Shown here: one piece after another, positions 1 to 10,886 of the stretch | Numbering within the stretch: position 1 is the first letter of the stretch | How the letters are laid out: each line of letters opens with the position of its first letter | DNA from: Schaalia sp. 19OD2882 | Lineage (GTDB): Bacteria > Actinomycetota > Actinomycetes > Actinomycetales > Actinomycetaceae | Length of the DNA stretch: 64,000 nt | Reading direction: 5' to 3' | NCBI RefSeq assembly: GCF_018986735.1 | Contig: NZ_CP065521.1 | Span: 1,054,001 to 1,118,000, forward strand | The notes under the pieces: generated by a model | What the model was told of the DNA's origin: nothing | What the model saw: only the letters and a program-made list of their open reading frames with translations | The model's database searches: none | Made by a program: the position numbers and the translations under genes

Positions 1-684
1 GACACTTCCGAGCTCCTGGGCCTGCCCTCGGCAGTCCCGGCCGCGCGAGGCGCCGTCGATGAAGTGTGCGAAGGCGTCGACCGCCCCGGGTACCAGCGGG
101 GTGAGCAGACTGGACAGCGCCTCCCCGTCGTCGAGTCGGAGGTGGGTGCACGCCAGGGGCGTGGCCACATGAGTCCAGCCGGAGCCGGCCAAGGCGGCAC
201 CCAGGTGCAGGTCCGGGTGTTCGCCCGCACTCAGGGTCCGGTAGACCTTGAGCACCAGCGGCCCCGCAGGGCCTTCGATGATGAAGGAGGAGTTCGACTG
301 CTCGGCGCCGACAAGACGCATGCGCGACCCGGCAGGGACCAGGGCGCCGGGCTCCCGCTCACAACCGGGCACGCGGCGGGCCTGGTCTCGCCAGTTCTGC
401 CACCACGCCGAATGCATCGGCCCGTCCACGACCCACTGGCCCTCGAAGCGGGTGATGACTCCGGCGGAAGGTTCGCCGGGGGTGAGCACCAGCGGCACGT
501 TCAGGCGCACCTGATCCACCAGCACCACCAGATCGATGCACATGTCCTCGCCCACGCGGCGAGCCGTGCACTGCCCGGCAAGGATCTTCGAGTGGTCGTC
601 TCCCGGGAACCAGCGGCGGCCGGCCAACCATGAGGTGACGGCCCGCACCAGATCGTCGGCGGAGGGGAGAGCAGGGGGCGACAT
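1..684 (-). CDS. mak: Maltokinase, N-terminal part (cut by window edge)
   Basis: Phosphorylates maltose with ATP to maltose 1-phosphate, the donor used by GlgE, in the cytoplasm. The frame is open from the ATG at 684 to the window edge (228 codons, no stop). Residues 19-30 carry the WLAGRRWFPGDD stretch typical of the N-terminal cap of actinobacterial Mak/Pep2 proteins, and GAEQSNSSFII near residue 130 matches the family nucleotide-loop region. It starts 34 bp after the glgE stop on the same strand, the usual glgE-mak order. The catalytic C-lobe lies outside the window, so completeness and any fusion cannot be judged. Family assignment comes from motif recognition. Confidence 0.82.
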   Translation of the reverse strand, partial: MSPPALPSADDLVRAVTSWLAGRRWFPGDDHSKILAGQCTARRVGEDMCIDLVVLVDQVRLNVPLVLTPGEPSAGVITRFEGQWVVDGPMHSAWWQNWRDQARRVPGCEREPGALVPAGSRMRLVGAEQSNSSFIIEGPAGPLVLKVYRTLSAGEHPDLHLGAALAGSGWTHVATPLACTHLRLDDGEALSSLLTPLVPGAVDAFAHFIDGASRGRDCRGQAQELGSV

Positions 685-718
685 CGTCGACACGTCCACG
701 GTTGAGGACGGGCGGCTG

Positions 719-2746
<2,028 letters not shown>

Positions 2747-2752
2747 GCGACA

Positions 2753-2758
2753 AGCCTA
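2753..2758 (-). promoter_or_regulatory. -10 box of a leaderless glgE promoter
   Basis: On the minus strand TAGGCT is followed by six bases and then the glgE GTG. TAnnnT boxes at this distance normally place the transcript 5' end on the start codon in actinobacteria. No Shine-Dalgarno sequence is visible and no clear -35 box was found. Confidence 0.5.
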
Positions 2759-2881
2759 AACTGCCGGGCTCGGCGCTGTGGGGCTTGGAAGGGACGAAGA
2801 CAATGGTCACATTCCGAAGCGCGTATGCTCGCAGGGGTACAGATCCGCCCCATGTCGTCCGACCTCCGGAGGAGGCCCACC

Positions 2882-3226
2882 GTGTCCCATCCAGGCGCCG
2901 CCCCAGACCAATCCGCCTACGGTGCGCCCCAATACGCCGCACCGACCCAGTACGTCCAGCCCGTCGCCGTGCCCGTGGTCGTCGACCAGGAGACGGTCGG
3001 CTCATGGATGCTCACGCTCTTCCTCGCCTCATTGCCGATCGTCGGGCCGATCTACGTCCTGATCCTTGCGCTCGGGTCGGGCTCGTCGGTTGCGAAGAAG
3101 AGTTGGGCCATTGCCACCATCGTGTGGGGGCTCATCGCCCTTGTCACCTTCGTCGTCCTGTGGCTGATCTTCGGCACGCTCCTGTACACCTTCGTCTCCG
3201 AATCCTCGCAGACCTTGAGCTCGTGA
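2882..3226 (+). CDS. Small membrane protein with Pro/Ala/Gln-rich N-terminus
   Basis: The 114-residue protein has a cytoplasmic-looking head of about 40 residues with repeated A-P-Q-Y patterns, then two hydrophobic segments (about residues 43-65 and 75-100). It resembles small two-helix membrane proteins common in actinobacteria, but no function can be assigned. The GTG at 2882 is chosen because GGAGGAGG lies just upstream; the reading frame extends further upstream without a credible start. It is transcribed divergently from glgE, and TATGCT at 2824-2829 could be its -10 box. Confidence 0.6.
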   Translation: MSHPGAAPDQSAYGAPQYAAPTQYVQPVAVPVVVDQETVGSWMLTLFLASLPIVGPIYVLILALGSGSSVAKKSWAIATIVWGLIALVTFVVLWLIFGTLLYTFVSESSQTLSS

Positions 3227-3290
3227 TCCTCTGCTCGCCTCACGCGGCCCGTGTGCGTCCAGGCCGCTCGAGGGCGTCCTGCAGGCGGTC

Positions 3291-4094
3291 TCAGACCGTG
3301 ATGCCGAAGAGGTGCCCGATCACCCAGGTGAGCAGCATTGCGGCGCCGCCGCCGACGACCAGTCGTGTCACGGCACGCAGACGTGGAGCCTGACCCAGGA
3401 CGGCGCTGGTCCAGCCGGTCAGGGCAAGGGCCACGAGCACTGAGACGACGGTGCCGGGGATGCGCAGTGCGGTGGGCAGGACCAGCATCGTCACCAGCGG
3501 CAGCGCCGCACCCAGGAGGAAGGCCAGGAAGGAGGAGGCGGCCGCCGCCCACGGGTTGGTCAGGTCGTCCGGATCCAGGTTGTGTTCGGCGGTGAGGTGG
3601 GCCTCCAGGGCGCCGGTGGCGCTCTGTTCCTTGGCGACAAGGGCTGCTGTGGCCGGTTTCAGCCCCTTGGCCTGCCAGATGCCGGCCAAACGGGCCTCCT
3701 GCCCCTGCGGGTCATCGGCCAGCGCCTTGCGTTGGGCTGCGACCAGGGTCTCTTCGGTGTCGCGCTGGGTGGACACGGACACGTACTCGCCCACCGACAT
3801 GGACAGGGCTGCCGAGCAGATGCCGGCGACACCGGCAATGGCCAGGGCCGCAGTGTTGCCCGGATCCACCGCAGCGACACCGACCAGCAGACCTGAGATC
3901 GAAACAATGCCGTCATTGGCGCCGAGAACCCCCGCGCGCAGCCAGTTCAGGCGTGAGGCGACGGAGGCGGGACCGTTGTCCCCGCTGCGGGTGGTGCCGG
4001 CCTGCGTCCTGCCGGGGGAGGAGTGTGCGAGCCCCGGGCGCAGGGTGGAGGACAGGGCGGTGAAGCCCGCGGTGAGTGCACTCATGGAGGTCAC
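3291..4094 (-). CDS. VIT1/CCC1-family iron/manganese transporter
   Basis: Predicted membrane transporter of the vacuolar iron transporter family; bacterial members are thought to export or sequester Fe2+/Mn2+. The 267-residue protein has the LRAGVLGANDGIVSISGLL motif forming the first helix (about residues 52-70), a second helix with SMSVGEYVSVSTQRDTE, a charged cytoplasmic section (about 110-170) and three C-terminal hydrophobic segments, matching the five-helix layout. The GTG at 4094 and an ATG three codons inside (4085) are both possible starts; neither has a strong ribosome-binding site. The gene converges on the small membrane protein gene. Confidence 0.87.
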   Translation of the reverse strand: MTSMSALTAGFTALSSTLRPGLAHSSPGRTQAGTTRSGDNGPASVASRLNWLRAGVLGANDGIVSISGLLVGVAAVDPGNTAALAIAGVAGICSAALSMSVGEYVSVSTQRDTEETLVAAQRKALADDPQGQEARLAGIWQAKGLKPATAALVAKEQSATGALEAHLTAEHNLDPDDLTNPWAAAASSFLAFLLGAALPLVTMLVLPTALRIPGTVVSVLVALALTGWTSAVLGQAPRLRAVTRLVVGGGAAMLLTWVIGHLFGITV

Positions 4095-4183
4095 GGTATC
4101 CGCATGATTTCGCGATTTCCACGAAGGGCAGCCACCCCTTCTGACCGGTAGGTCAGGCTCGTCGGGGAGGACTTCGGCAAGCC

Positions 4184-5284
4184 TCAGTACATCATCTGCA
4201 TGGCGGTGCGAACTTCGGTGAGGGTCTCCTCGGCCTGGGCGTTCGCCCGCTCGTTGCCGCGCGCCAGAACGCCCAACAGGTGACCCGGGTCGGCCTCGAG
4301 TTCCGCACGGCGGGCGCGAATCGGCGCGAGCATCGCATTGAGGGACTCGGTGACCAAGGCCTTGAGAGCACCGGCCCCCTTGTCGCCGATCGACTCCGCG
4401 ATGGCTTGCGGGGCCTCACCGGTGGCCAGGGACGCCAACTGGAGGAGGTTGGCCACCTCCGGGCGCGAGACAGGATCGAAGGTGATGACGCGTTCGGCGT
4501 CGGTCTTCGCCTTGCGCAGGACCTTCGCGGTCTCGTCGGCGCTCATGCCCAACTCGATGGTGTTGCCGCGAGACTTCGACATCTTCTGGCCGTCGGTTCC
4601 CAACAGCAGGGGGGTCTGCGAGAGCAGCGCGTCCGGGCGCGGGAAGACCGGACGCTCAGGGTCCACACGCCCGTAACGCTTGTCGAAACGCTGGGCGATC
4701 AGGCGAGTCTGTTCGACATGGGGCAGCTGGTCCTGTCCCACGGGCACCAGATTCGCCTTGCAGAAGAGGATGTCGGCGGCCTGGTGCACCGGGTAGGTGA
4801 GCATGAGGCCGCTCATGGCGCGACCGTCGGTGGCCTCCAACTCGGCCTTGACCGTCGGGTTGCGGTGCAATTCGGATTCGGTGACCAAGGACAGGAAGGG
4901 CAGCATGAGCTGGTTGAGCCCGGGGATGGCCGAGTGGTTGAAGATCGTCGTCGTCTCCGGATCCAGGCCCACGGCCAGATAGTCGGCCAGCAGCCCCAGG
5001 ACGCGTTCGCGGATGGGGCCCACACCGTCGCGGTCGGTGATCACCTGGTAGTCGGCCACGAGGACCCACGTGTCGACCCCTCGCTGCTGGAGGAGCACCC
5101 GATTGCGCAGTGTCCCGAAGTAGTGGCCCAAGTGCAGCCGACCCGTGGGGCGGTCCCCGGTCATCACGCGAAAGCGCGAGGGATCCTCGTCGATGGCCAT
5201 TTCGATCTCGGCACTGCGCCGCATCGAACGCTTCAGGGATGCCTCGTTGGTGGAGTTCGCCAGGATGTCTTCGCTCGTGGTCAC
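4184..5284 (-). CDS. trpS: Tryptophanyl-tRNA synthetase
   Basis: Class I aminoacyl-tRNA synthetase charging tRNA-Trp. The HIGH-type signature appears as HLGHY near residue 50, after GDRPTGR, and the second signature as KMSKS near residue 230; 366 residues is close to the family norm of about 330-360. Two GTG codons adjoin (5287 and 5284). I prefer 5284 because TAGGAT lies exactly six bases before it, the geometry of a leaderless start. No T-box-like leader is visible. The next gene upstream on this strand, glgX, ends only 40 bp before the start region. Confidence 0.95.
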   Translation of the reverse strand: MTTSEDILANSTNEASLKRSMRRSAEIEMAIDEDPSRFRVMTGDRPTGRLHLGHYFGTLRNRVLLQQRGVDTWVLVADYQVITDRDGVGPIRERVLGLLADYLAVGLDPETTTIFNHSAIPGLNQLMLPFLSLVTESELHRNPTVKAELEATDGRAMSGLMLTYPVHQAADILFCKANLVPVGQDQLPHVEQTRLIAQRFDKRYGRVDPERPVFPRPDALLSQTPLLLGTDGQKMSKSRGNTIELGMSADETAKVLRKAKTDAERVITFDPVSRPEVANLLQLASLATGEAPQAIAESIGDKGAGALKALVTESLNAMLAPIRARRAELEADPGHLLGVLARGNERANAQAEETLTEVRTAMQMMY

Positions 5285-5290
5285 CACGAA

Positions 5291-5296
5291 ATCCTA
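5291..5296 (-). promoter_or_regulatory. -10 box for trpS (leaderless geometry)
   Basis: TAGGAT on the minus strand stands six bases before the GTG at 5284. The spacing supports a transcript starting on the start codon. No Shine-Dalgarno sequence is present. Confidence 0.4.
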
Positions 5297-5327
5297 CCGC
5301 GCGGCGCGGCGCCCTCGTTCCAGGGCC

Positions 5328-7625
5328 TCAATCCTGCGGGTCCACGACCACGTCGGAGAGCAGGACCATCATCGAGGCGGGTTCGAGGACCAGGGTGGCC
5401 CCACAGGTCACCTGCTCCAACCCCAGGGGAAGGGAGTCGACGTCCAAGGAGACGTCGATGCCTCCATCGGCCGGCGAGCCCCAGCACGTGTCCATGACCA
5501 GCAGCCAGTCCACCCCGTGCCCCCGCGGCAGAGTGACCTGACGGTCCTGCAGGGTCCCATTGACCAGGACGAGGGCGTCCCTGCCTCCCACGGGCACCCC
5601 CGAACGGAGCATCTGGAAGGTCCGGTGCGCCTGGTCGCCCCAGGAGTCGTCGCGCATGCGGTGCCCGTCGGCCTGGTACCACGACAGGTCTTCGATGGTG
5701 TCGCCCGGACGCACGCTTCCCGTGGCGAAACTGGAAGGCCGCAGGGCGGGGTGGTTGCGACGCAGGGACAGCAACCAGCGGGTGGTCGCCAACTGGTCGC
5801 GCTGGGAAGGGAACAGGTCCCAGTCGATCCACGAGATCGGCCCGTCCTGGCAGTAGGCGTTGTTGTTGCCGAATTGCGTGCGTTGGAACTCGTCACCCGC
5901 GGTGATCATGGGCGTGCCGGCGGAGACGAGCATCGTCGTGAGCAGATTGCGCTGGGAGCGCTGACGCATGGGGAACAGGTCCTCGACCAGGCCGGTGGCG
6001 TCCAGGACCTCCGCCAGACCTTCGGTGGGGCTGGCGGCGATGGCGCCTTCCAAGCCGTGGTTCCACGAGCGGTTGTCGTCGGTGCCGTCACGGTTGTCCT
6101 CGAGGTTGTCGAGGTTGTGCTTGTGGTCGAAGGCCGTCAGGTCCGCCAGAGTGAAACCGTCGTGCGCGGTGACGAAGTTGATCGAGGCGCGGGGGCCCCG
6201 CAGGTATCCGGCGCCGTGGCTGAAGACGTCATGGGAGCCGGCCAGTCGGGTCGCCAAGGTGTTCGGCCCTTGGGCGCCGAAGCCCTTGGACAGTGAGGCG
6301 ACGTCGGAGAGCCAGAAGGCGCGGACCGTGCCGCGGTACTGGTCGTTCCACTCGGAGAAGGGGTCGGGGAAGTTTCCGGTCTGCCAGCCGCCCATGCCCA
6401 CGTCCCAGGGTTCGGCGATCAGCTTGTCCAGGCTCAGCCGGTCGTCGGTGGCCATTGCCAGCAGCAGAGGGTGCAAAGGGGTGTACCCCCAGGCGAAGCG
6501 CCCCAAGGTGGCGGCCAGGTCGAAACGGAAACCGTCGATGCCCATGACCGTGGACCAGTAGCGCAAGGAGTCCAGGATGAGCGACATGGTCTGCGGGTGG
6601 TCGACGTTGAGCGAGTTCCCGCAGCCCGTCGTGTCGACCTGTTGACGAGGACGATGCGGCGTCTGCCGGTAGTACAGGCTCTGGTCGATGCCGCGGTAAC
6701 ACAGGGTCGGGCCCGTCGCACCGGACTCGCAGGTGTGGTTGTAGACGACGTCCAGAACCACTTCCAGGCCCGCCTCGTGAAGGATGGAGACCATCCCCCG
6801 GAACTCGTCGACCACTCCCTGGGCCCCGCGCGCCTGGGCCGCCGCAGAGGCGTACGTGGGTTCAGGGGCGAAGAACCCCAGCGTGGAGTACCCCCAGTAG
6901 TTCGTCAGGCCACGCTCGGTGAGGAAGGATTCGTCGACCTTGGCGTGCACGGGCAGAAGTTCGACGGTGGTCACACCCAGTTCCGTGAGGTGACGGATCG
7001 ACGCGGGATGGGCAAGCCCGGCGTAGGTGCCCCGCAGCTCTTCCGGCACGCCCGGCATGTTCTTCGTGAAGCCCTTGACGTGCAGCTCGTAGATGACGGT
7101 GCGGTCCCACGGGATGCGGGGCTTGGGAGCCTGGTCGAAGTCCGAGTCGACCACGACACTGAGGGGGACGTGACCGGCCGAGTCCAGGCAGGACTTCTCC
7201 AAGGGGTACGAGGTCGGGTAGTGGTCCTCGTCCACCCGGTGGGCGTACACGTGCGGGGTCAGGTCGAGGGCGCCGACGATTCCGCGCGCACGAGGATCCA
7301 GGAGCAGCTTGTTCGGGTTGTGGAACAGGCCCCCGTCCGGGTCCCACGGGCCGTGGACACGGAAACCGTAGTGCGTGCCCACCCCCAAACCGTCGATGTG
7401 TCCGTGCCAGATGCCGGATGCGGGGCCGATGAGGTCCCACCTGTCCTCACGGCCGGTCGTCGGGTCGACGACGCAGAACTGGACGGCCGTGGCGTCTCCG
7501 GCCACCAAGGAGATGTCCAGACCGCCCGCCCGGGCGAAGACGCCGATGCGGCGAGGCTGCGGATTCGGTTCCTGTACGCGACGCGACCGTGGGTGCTTGT
7601 CGGTGGTCTCGAGCCCGGTAGACAC
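5328..7625 (-). CDS. glgX: Glycogen debranching enzyme, isoamylase type (GH13_11)
   Basis: Hydrolyses alpha-1,6 branch points of glycogen limit dextrins. The 765-residue protein has an N-terminal carbohydrate-binding/isoamylase domain (PHYGFRVHGPW-like region about residues 60-80) and a GH13 barrel with VLDVVYNHT, GIDGFRFDLAA (nucleophile Asp), LIAEPWD (acid/base Glu) and FVTAHDGFTL, all in order. The frame stays open for over 1.3 kb upstream, but that part is antisense to etfB/etfA. The start is placed at GTG 7625, directly after AAGGGTTGGAAG. With glgE, mak and malQ it forms a maltodextrin/glycogen set. Confidence 0.94.
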   Translation of the reverse strand: MSTGLETTDKHPRSRRVQEPNPQPRRIGVFARAGGLDISLVAGDATAVQFCVVDPTTGREDRWDLIGPASGIWHGHIDGLGVGTHYGFRVHGPWDPDGGLFHNPNKLLLDPRARGIVGALDLTPHVYAHRVDEDHYPTSYPLEKSCLDSAGHVPLSVVVDSDFDQAPKPRIPWDRTVIYELHVKGFTKNMPGVPEELRGTYAGLAHPASIRHLTELGVTTVELLPVHAKVDESFLTERGLTNYWGYSTLGFFAPEPTYASAAAQARGAQGVVDEFRGMVSILHEAGLEVVLDVVYNHTCESGATGPTLCYRGIDQSLYYRQTPHRPRQQVDTTGCGNSLNVDHPQTMSLILDSLRYWSTVMGIDGFRFDLAATLGRFAWGYTPLHPLLLAMATDDRLSLDKLIAEPWDVGMGGWQTGNFPDPFSEWNDQYRGTVRAFWLSDVASLSKGFGAQGPNTLATRLAGSHDVFSHGAGYLRGPRASINFVTAHDGFTLADLTAFDHKHNLDNLEDNRDGTDDNRSWNHGLEGAIAASPTEGLAEVLDATGLVEDLFPMRQRSQRNLLTTMLVSAGTPMITAGDEFQRTQFGNNNAYCQDGPISWIDWDLFPSQRDQLATTRWLLSLRRNHPALRPSSFATGSVRPGDTIEDLSWYQADGHRMRDDSWGDQAHRTFQMLRSGVPVGGRDALVLVNGTLQDRQVTLPRGHGVDWLLVMDTCWGSPADGGIDVSLDVDSLPLGLEQVTCGATLVLEPASMMVLLSDVVVDPQD

Positions 7626-7883
7626 CTTCCAACCCTTCACTCTGTGTGTCCATTGCGCTTCGGTGGCCGACTCCCGGCCTTCAGGTGGCCATGAGCATAC
7701 CCGAATGGTCAGACGCCTTCGGAAGGTCCCACATGTGGAAGAAGCACGAATTGTCAGATGTGCACCCCTGCCTTGGTCGGGCGTGCACCTCGTTCGGCCC
7801 CGTCCCATGCGCCGCCGCCGGGGGAGGGGCACCCCACATGAGCGGAAGGGCAGGTCGAGTGTGCGATGTGGCACCCTTGGACC

Positions 7884-8678
7884 ATGCGAATCGTTGTCTG
7901 TGTCAAGCACGTCCCGGACGTCCAGTCCGACCGGCGTTTCGAGGATGGTCGACTGGTGCGCGGCGAGGACGACGTCCTCAACGAACTCGACGAGAACGCC
8001 GTCGAAGCCGCCGTGAGCCTGGTCGAGGAACACGGGGGAGAGGTCATCGCCTTGACCATGGGCCCCGCCGACGCCGAGGACGCCCTCATGCGGGCACTCC
8101 AGATGGGAGCGGACCGCGGCGTGCTCGTCAGCGACGACCGCCTCGAAGGCGCAGACGCCCTGGGCACCGCCCTCGTCCTGTCGGCGGCGATCACCCGACT
8201 CCACGGGGAATCCCCCGTCGACCTCGTCCTGACGGGCATGGCCTCCCTTGACGCCATGACCTCGATGATGCCCTCGGCCTTGGCCTGCCACCTCCACCTG
8301 CCCTTCCTGGGCCTCGCACACGAACTCCAGGTAGAGGGCGAAGGCCCGTGGACGGTGACCATCTCGCGCAGCGCCGACGGCTTCGACGACCGACTGCGAG
8401 CCACCACCCCCGCCCTCGTGTCGGTCACCGACCAGGTCAACGAGCCGCGCTACCCTGCCTTCGCCGCCATGAAGGCCGCCCGCTCCAAGCCCATGGACGA
8501 GTGGGACCTCGACGAGTTGGCCGAGGTCCTGCACGTCGACGACGTCGAGGACGCCTTCACCGCCACCCGTGTGGTCGCCGCCGACGCGAAGGTCCGCGAG
8601 GGCGCCGGAACCGTCGTCACCGACTCCGGGGACGCCGGAAAGCAACTGGCCGCCCACCTGCTCGAAGAGGTGCTGTGA
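7884..8678 (+). CDS. etfB: Electron transfer flavoprotein subunit beta
   Basis: Beta subunit of the FAD/AMP-containing electron transfer flavoprotein that takes electrons from acyl-CoA and related dehydrogenases. The 264-residue product begins MRIVVCVKHVPDVQ, the typical EtfB opening, and has the LNELDENAVEAA and ALQMGADRGVLVSD segments expected of the family. The ATG at 7884 is preferred over an in-frame ATG six codons upstream because of this conserved opening. One base separates its stop from etfA, so the two are translationally coupled and start a four-gene operon. Confidence 0.94.
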   Translation: MRIVVCVKHVPDVQSDRRFEDGRLVRGEDDVLNELDENAVEAAVSLVEEHGGEVIALTMGPADAEDALMRALQMGADRGVLVSDDRLEGADALGTALVLSAAITRLHGESPVDLVLTGMASLDAMTSMMPSALACHLHLPFLGLAHELQVEGEGPWTVTISRSADGFDDRLRATTPALVSVTDQVNEPRYPAFAAMKAARSKPMDEWDLDELAEVLHVDDVEDAFTATRVVAADAKVREGAGTVVTDSGDAGKQLAAHLLEEVL

Positions 8679-8679
8679 C

Positions 8680-9675
8680 ATGACGACCATCGACCGCCCC
8701 GTCCTGGTCCTCACCGACCACACCGGTGACGCCGTCTCCGGATACACGCTGACCACCCCCAGCGCCCAACTGCTCACCCTTGCGCGGGGTCTGACCAGCG
8801 CCGAGGTCATCGCCGTCGCCCTGAACCCGGCACCCGACCTGGACGCCCTGGGCCGCCAGGCGGTGGCTCGCGTGCTCGTGCCGGATCTCGGCGCACACTC
8901 GCCCCGCGTCTCGGCCGTCGTCACCGACGCACTGGCCGCCTGCGTGGAGCAGATCCGCCCCGGCGTGGTCCTGTGTGTGGCCAACTACAGGGGCCGCGAA
9001 GTCGCCGGACGCCTGGGGGCGCTGCTCGGCTCCGGCGCCGCAGTGGACGTCACCTCCCTCGAAGTCAGCGAGGAGGGCCTCCTGGCCTCCAAATCCGCAC
9101 TGGCAGGCTCGTGGACCACGTGCCTGCGCATCACGCGCGGCACCCCCGTCATCGCCCTGCGCCCCTCGGTGGTCACCGAGGAGGACGCCCAGGCCCCGAC
9201 CGTGCCCGAACGGGTGAACATGCCCGTCTCCTTCTCCCGCGAGGCCGAGGGCGTCGAGGTCCTCTCCTCGGCCGAGCAGGTCTCCACGGGCCGGGTGTCC
9301 CTGGCCGAAGCACGCACTGTGGTCGTGGGCGGGCGGGGCACCGACGGAGACTTCTCACCCGTCGAAGCCCTGGCCGACGCCCTGGACGGCGCAGTGGGCG
9401 CCACCCGCGTGTGCGCCGACGAAGGGTGGGTGCCCCGCTCCATCCAGATCGGACAGACAGGCGTGAGCGTCTCGCCCAACCTGTACGTGGGCCTGGGCGT
9501 GTCCGGCGCGATCCACCACACGGTCGGCATGCGCTCGGCGGCACACGTGGTGGCCGTGTGCGACGACCCGGATGCGCCGATCTTCGAGATCTGCGACTTC
9601 GGCGTGGTCGGCGACCTCTTCGAGGTGGTCCCCCAGGCGATCGAGGCCCTTGAGCAGGCCCGCGGAGCGCGGTGA
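8680..9675 (+). CDS. etfA: Electron transfer flavoprotein subunit alpha
   Basis: Alpha subunit carrying most of the FAD site. The 331-residue protein shows the C-terminal FAD-binding signature, with QIGQTGVSVSPNLYVGLGVSGAIHH around residues 260-285, and ends with the expected NADPDAPIFE-like segment (DDPDAPIFEICDFGVVGDL). It starts one base after etfB and overlaps the cysteine desulfurase by four bases (GTGA). The partner dehydrogenase is not in the window. Confidence 0.94.
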   Translation: MTTIDRPVLVLTDHTGDAVSGYTLTTPSAQLLTLARGLTSAEVIAVALNPAPDLDALGRQAVARVLVPDLGAHSPRVSAVVTDALAACVEQIRPGVVLCVANYRGREVAGRLGALLGSGAAVDVTSLEVSEEGLLASKSALAGSWTTCLRITRGTPVIALRPSVVTEEDAQAPTVPERVNMPVSFSREAEGVEVLSSAEQVSTGRVSLAEARTVVVGGRGTDGDFSPVEALADALDGAVGATRVCADEGWVPRSIQIGQTGVSVSPNLYVGLGVSGAIHHTVGMRSAAHVVAVCDDPDAPIFEICDFGVVGDLFEVVPQAIEALEQARGAR

Positions 9676-10886
9676 CCCACTACCTGGACCACGCCGCCAC
9701 CACGCCCTGTGTGCCTCAGGTGCTCGAGGCGTGGATGCGCACCGCACGTGACCTGGCCGCCCATCCGGGCAACCCGGCCTCTCTGCACGGGGGAGGGCGT
9801 CGCGCGCGCCGGCTCCTGGAGGACGCCCGGGCGCAGGTCGCCCAAGCCCTGGGGGCGCAGCGCCCCGAGGTGGTCTTCACCTCCGGTGCCACTGAGGCCG
9901 ACGCCCTGGCGGTCGTCGGGGGCGCGAGGGGCGTGCGCTCACGCGAGCCCCATCGGCGTCAGGTGCTGCTCGGTGGGGCCGACCACGACGCCGTCCTCGA
10001 ACAGGCTGAGGTGCTTTCCCGAGACGGGATGGAGGTGCGCATCCTGGAACTCGACCGGGACGGGCGCATCCAGGTGGAAATGCTCCGCAGCTCGCACGCC
10101 CTTGCACTGGTCTCGGTCGGCATGGTCTCCTCCGAACTCGGAACCCTCCAGGACGTGGGCGACATCCTGCGCTCGGCCCGCACCCACCACCCCGGCGCCC
10201 TCGTCCACACGGACGCCGCACAGGCAATCCCCGTTCTGCCGGTCGACTTCCACACCCTGGGAGTGGACATGCTGAGCGTGGGTGGCCACAAGGTCGGTGC
10301 CCCCGTTGGCACCGGCGCACTGCTCGTGCGCAGAGGCTGCCCCATTGTCTCCGACCGGCCCGGAGGAGGGCACGAGCGCGGCCTGCGCTCGGGCACCCCG
10401 GATGTCGCAGGAGCAGTCGCCCTGGCTACCGCCCTGGACCTCGCCGCGCACGAACGGGAGCGCACCGTCGCACACGCCCGGCACCTGCGTGACCACCTGC
10501 TGGCGGGCCTCACCCGGGTGTGCGGTGGCGTGGTGCGTCCCAGCATCTCCCCCAAGGCCTCCTCGCCGGCGATCATCCACCTGAGCCTGCCCACCCGTCA
10601 CCCCGAGGCCCTGCTCATGGCCCTGGACACCGCCGACGTGCACGTGTCGGCGGGCAGCGCCTGCCATGCGGGCGTCACCCGGCCATCGCAGGTCATGCTG
10701 CGCGCCGGACGCAGCCGGGCCGAAGCCCTGGGGGTCCTGCGCGTGTCCACGGGGAAGGGGACCACCACCGGCGACATCGACGCCTTCCTGTCCGCACTGC
10801 CCGGCGCACTGGAGGCGGCGCGCGCCCTGGACGCCCTCGACCGCCCGACCGGTTCCGGGCTCACGCGCAAGGGGGGAGAGTCATGA
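9672..10886 (+). CDS. Cysteine desulfurase (NifS/IscS family)
   Basis: PLP-dependent enzyme releasing persulfide sulfur from cysteine, here most likely feeding MnmA for tRNA 2-thiolation and possibly Fe-S assembly. The 404-residue protein opens YLDHAATTP, has SGATEAD, HTDAAQA (PLP-ring region) and the lysine motif [10 protein letters not shown]; the reactive cysteine sits in SAGSACHAG near the C-terminal third. The GTG start overlaps the etfA stop and the gene overlaps mnmA by ATGA, so all four genes should be co-translated. The symbol is left open because iscS and nifS cannot be separated from sequence alone. Confidence 0.92.
   Translation: MTHYLDHAATTPCVPQVLEAWMRTARDLAAHPGNPASLHGGGRRARRLLEDARAQVAQALGAQRPEVVFTSGATEADALAVVGGARGVRSREPHRRQVLLGGADHDAVLEQAEVLSRDGMEVRILELDRDGRIQVEMLRSSHALALVSVGMVSSELGTLQDVGDILRSARTHHPGALVHTDAAQAIPVLPVDFHTLGVDMLSVGGHKVGAPVGTGALLVRRGCPIVSDRPGGGHERGLRSGTPDVAGAVALATALDLAAHERERTVAHARHLRDHLLAGLTRVCGGVVRPSISPKASSPAIIHLSLPTRHPEALLMALDTADVHVSAGSACHAGVTRPSQVMLRAGRSRAEALGVLRVSTGKGTTTGDIDAFLSALPGALEAARALDALDRPTGSGLTRKGGES

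Noticed and set aside
7626..8984. Extension of the glgX frame by about 450 codons
   Set aside because: The extension is antisense to etfB and etfA; the isoamylase-like N-terminus and ribosome-binding site place the start at 7625.
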